A stretch of DNA of 64,000 nt from Phenylobacterium montanum. GTDB lineage: Bacteria > Pseudomonadota > Alphaproteobacteria > Caulobacterales > Caulobacteraceae. The translations under genes and the position numbers were made by a program. The notes under the pieces were generated by a model, which saw only the letters and a program-made list of their open reading frames with translations, ran no database searches and had not been told where the DNA came from. Below, in pieces: positions 62,233 to 64,000 of the stretch. The stretch lies in assembly GCF_018135625.1 (NCBI RefSeq), contig NZ_CP073078.1:5364501-5428500 (forward strand), written 5' to 3'. Every line of letters begins with the position of its first letter. The first letter of the stretch is position 1.

Positions 62233-62486
62233 GCGGGACCTCCATTTTCGTGCGGCGAGGTTGCCTGCGCAGGTCGCACGCCCTCGCTTCGCCCCTGGTT
62301 TCGCGCATGAAACTTACGCCAGCCTGACAGCGTTCAGTAGTCGCATCTGGTCACGGCGCTGAGCCTTGCGTTCCACGGGCGGCTGGCCGTATGAGATGTG
62401 CATCGGGCAAAGCGGGCGCCCGATCAGACGGTCACCCCGTCCAAGACCTGCTCCATTTCCCGTGCTCGCGGGTCTGGAGTATTGGC

Positions 62487-63683
62487 ATGGACAAGGCCGA
62501 TCCCAACAACGCCTCACTGTCTCCGTCCAGTGCCTCGAGTCTGAATCTCGTTGAGATCGGGGTCTATTTCCTGCGCCTTGGCGCGTTGGGGTTCGGCGGG
62601 CCGGTGGCCCTGTGCGGCCAGATGGAGCGGGAGCTGGTGCATGAGAAGCGCTGGCTGAGCCAGGACGAGATGCGCGACGCCATCGCTGTCTCGCAATCCC
62701 TGCCCGGGCCGCTGGCGATCCAGGTCGGCATTTTCATCGCCCATATGCGTGGCGGCTTCTGGGGGGCCTGGATCGGCGGCGCGGCCTTCATCCTGCCCAA
62801 CTTCCTGATCGTCTCGATCCTGGCGGCGCTCTACGTCCACTTCGGCGGGCTCGGCTGGATGACGGCCGTGTTCTATGGCGTCAGCCCGGCGGTAATCGCC
62901 CTGATCCTGCATTCCTGCTGGCGGCTGGCCAAGCTTGGCATGAAGGACTGGCTGCAGGCCGCCATAGCCGTGATCTGCTTCGTCATGACCGTGATCCTCC
63001 AGGCCGAGGTTGCGCTGCTGTTCATCGGCGCTGGCCTGGTCGGCATCGCCTATTACGGCTCGCTGTTCCGCAAGGCCGGCGGGGCTGCGGCGGCCGGCGC
63101 GGCGGTTCCGGCCGGCGTGGGCGCAGCGAAAGCGCCGATCCTCGTCCAGCTGTTCGCGTTCTTCCTCAAGGCCGGCTCGCTGACCTTCGGTAGCGGCCTG
63201 GTGATCGTTCCGTTCCTTGAAAAGGGCGTGGTTCAACAAGCCGGCTGGCTGAACGGGCGCGAGTTCCTGGTGGCGGTCGCGGTCGGCATGCTCAGCCCCG
63301 GCCCGGTCGTGATCACCGCCACATTCGTCGGCTTCCTGGTCGCGGGCGTCTGGGGCGCCGCGGCCGCGACCGTCGGAATCTTCCTGCCCTCGTTCCTGTT
63401 CGTGCTGGTGGTCGCCCCGCTCCTGGCCCGCCACCGCCAGAACCCGAACGTCCAGGGCTTCATCAAGGGCGCCTATGCCGCGGCCATAGGGACGATCCTG
63501 GGGGCTTGCGTGCTCCTGGGGAAGATCGCCATCGGCGACTGGCTGACGGCGCTGATCGCGCTTGCGGCCCTGATCGTCCTGTTCCGCACCAAGGTCAGCA
63601 ATCCGCTGCTCGTCGCCATGGCGGCGACCATCGGCCTGATCGCGTTCCCGCTGCTTCACCCCAGCTGGGTCTATGTGAAGTGA
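62487..63683 (+). CDS. chrA: Chromate transporter ChrA
   Basis: A 398-residue inner-membrane protein with two homologous halves. Each half has the CHR motif: RLGALGFGGPVALCGQMERELV in the first and FFLKAGSLTFGSGLVIVPFLE in the second, followed by SQSLPGPLAIQVGIFIAHMRGGFWG and MLSPGPVVITATFVGFLVAG. ChrA exports chromate by proton antiport. The ATG at 62487 follows GGAG. A DUF1259 gene follows after 37 bases, a frequent neighbour of chrA. Confidence 0.93.
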   Translation: MDKADPNNASLSPSSASSLNLVEIGVYFLRLGALGFGGPVALCGQMERELVHEKRWLSQDEMRDAIAVSQSLPGPLAIQVGIFIAHMRGGFWGAWIGGAAFILPNFLIVSILAALYVHFGGLGWMTAVFYGVSPAVIALILHSCWRLAKLGMKDWLQAAIAVICFVMTVILQAEVALLFIGAGLVGIAYYGSLFRKAGGAAAAGAAVPAGVGAAKAPILVQLFAFFLKAGSLTFGSGLVIVPFLEKGVVQQAGWLNGREFLVAVAVGMLSPGPVVITATFVGFLVAGVWGAAAATVGIFLPSFLFVLVVAPLLARHRQNPNVQGFIKGAYAAAIGTILGACVLLGKIAIGDWLTALIALAALIVLFRTKVSNPLLVAMAATIGLIAFPLLHPSWVYVK

Positions 63684-63720
63684 CCCGGCCAGTTCCCGTC
63701 CGAAACCAGGAGACCTGCTC

Positions 63721-64000
63721 ATGAACCGTTTTCTGTTCGCATGGATCGCCGCCGCGGCGCTGTTGGCCGGGTCGGTCGAGGCGGCGGAGCCCGATTGGGA
63801 CGCCGTCGGCAAGGCGCTCGGCAAGACTGGCGCGGTCCAGCCTGGTGGGATCTACAAGGTCCCCCTGCCGCGCACGGACTTGAAGGTGACGCTCGACGGC
63901 GTGCCGCTGAAGGCCGGCTTCGCACTGGGCTCTTGGGTGGCCTTCGAGCCCATGGGAGACCAGGCCATGGCGATGGGCGACCTGGTCCTGACCCACGACG
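63721..64000 (+). CDS. DUF1259 protein, 3' end cut by window edge
   Basis: The first 93 codons are visible. A signal peptide (MNRFLFAWIAAAALLAGSVEAAE) leads to DWDAVGKALGKTGAVQPGGIYKVPLPRTDLKV and GFALGSWVAFEPMGDQAMAMGDLVLT, the DUF1259 pattern (LppY/LpqO-like). AGGAG precedes the ATG at 63721. These exported proteins often follow chrA; a role in metal or chromate tolerance is suggested only by context. Confidence 0.85.
   Translation, partial: MNRFLFAWIAAAALLAGSVEAAEPDWDAVGKALGKTGAVQPGGIYKVPLPRTDLKVTLDGVPLKAGFALGSWVAFEPMGDQAMAMGDLVLTHD

Overview
The window is a GC-rich chromosomal segment of an alphaproteobacterium, almost certainly of the family Caulobacteraceae (Caulobacter or Phenylobacterium type). 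The strongest marker is the adjacent divK-pleD pair of the cell-cycle signalling system, in which the PleD active and inhibitory sites sit at the same residue numbers as in Caulobacter crescentus. The neighbouring dinB, rpmG, rnr, topA, dprA and plsY genes fit the same group. I see no rRNA, tRNA, CRISPR array, prophage or insertion sequence. Nearly all of the sequence is coding, and most long antisense frames are shadows of GC-rich genes.

Layout. 0-7 kb: a cut diguanylate cyclase, an aldehyde dehydrogenase, an RhlE-type RNA helicase and topoisomerase IV subunit B. 7-12.7 kb is an accessory stretch: an outer-membrane barrel protein; an ArsR/SRPBCC pair with a palindromic operator; an uncharacterised set of a GRDP-like protein, a Cys/Gly-tailed TIGR04222 membrane protein and an exported protein; and an ECF sigma factor with an NTF2-like tail facing a small ABM-like protein. 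12.9-14.7 kb: glnB-glnA with a clear terminator. 15-21 kb: a phosphatase, a DUF4279 protein, a translationally coupled HAD-ROK-dinB operon, then divK-pleD. 21-36 kb: a sulfotransferase, an M16 protease, rpmG with both a good promoter and a good terminator, two tandem Nudix genes, rnr, eamA, a GST, and plsY-dprA-topA. 36-37.3 kb: a dihaem cytochrome c and a small protein with a structured leader.

37.3-49.9 kb is one long leftward operon of eleven genes for polyamine uptake and breakdown: two aldehyde dehydrogenases, gamma-glutamylputrescine synthetase, a complete PotFGHI-type ABC importer, a gamma-glutamyl-GABA hydrolase, an aminotransferase, an acetyltransferase, an FAD oxidase and succinate-semialdehyde dehydrogenase. 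Its control region carries two identical GTGATCAC-centred sites 113 bp apart. That region is shared with a rightward operon of rubrerythrin, a heterodisulfide-reductase-like Fe-S protein and DUF3501, an uncharacterised redox module. Rightward follow a hybrid histidine kinase, a thioesterase behind a CAAAC-N4-GTTTG operator, a metY-metA pair with a strongly structured upstream region, an acyl-CoA synthetase, a TonB-dependent receptor and chrA with a DUF1259 gene cut by the window end.

Two families of dispersed palindromic repeats lie between genes: a composite element of about 115 bp in three copies, and C/G-tract hairpins at three places. The least explained parts are the GRDP/TIGR04222 set, the rubrerythrin module, the ECF/ABM divergent pair and the metY upstream structure.
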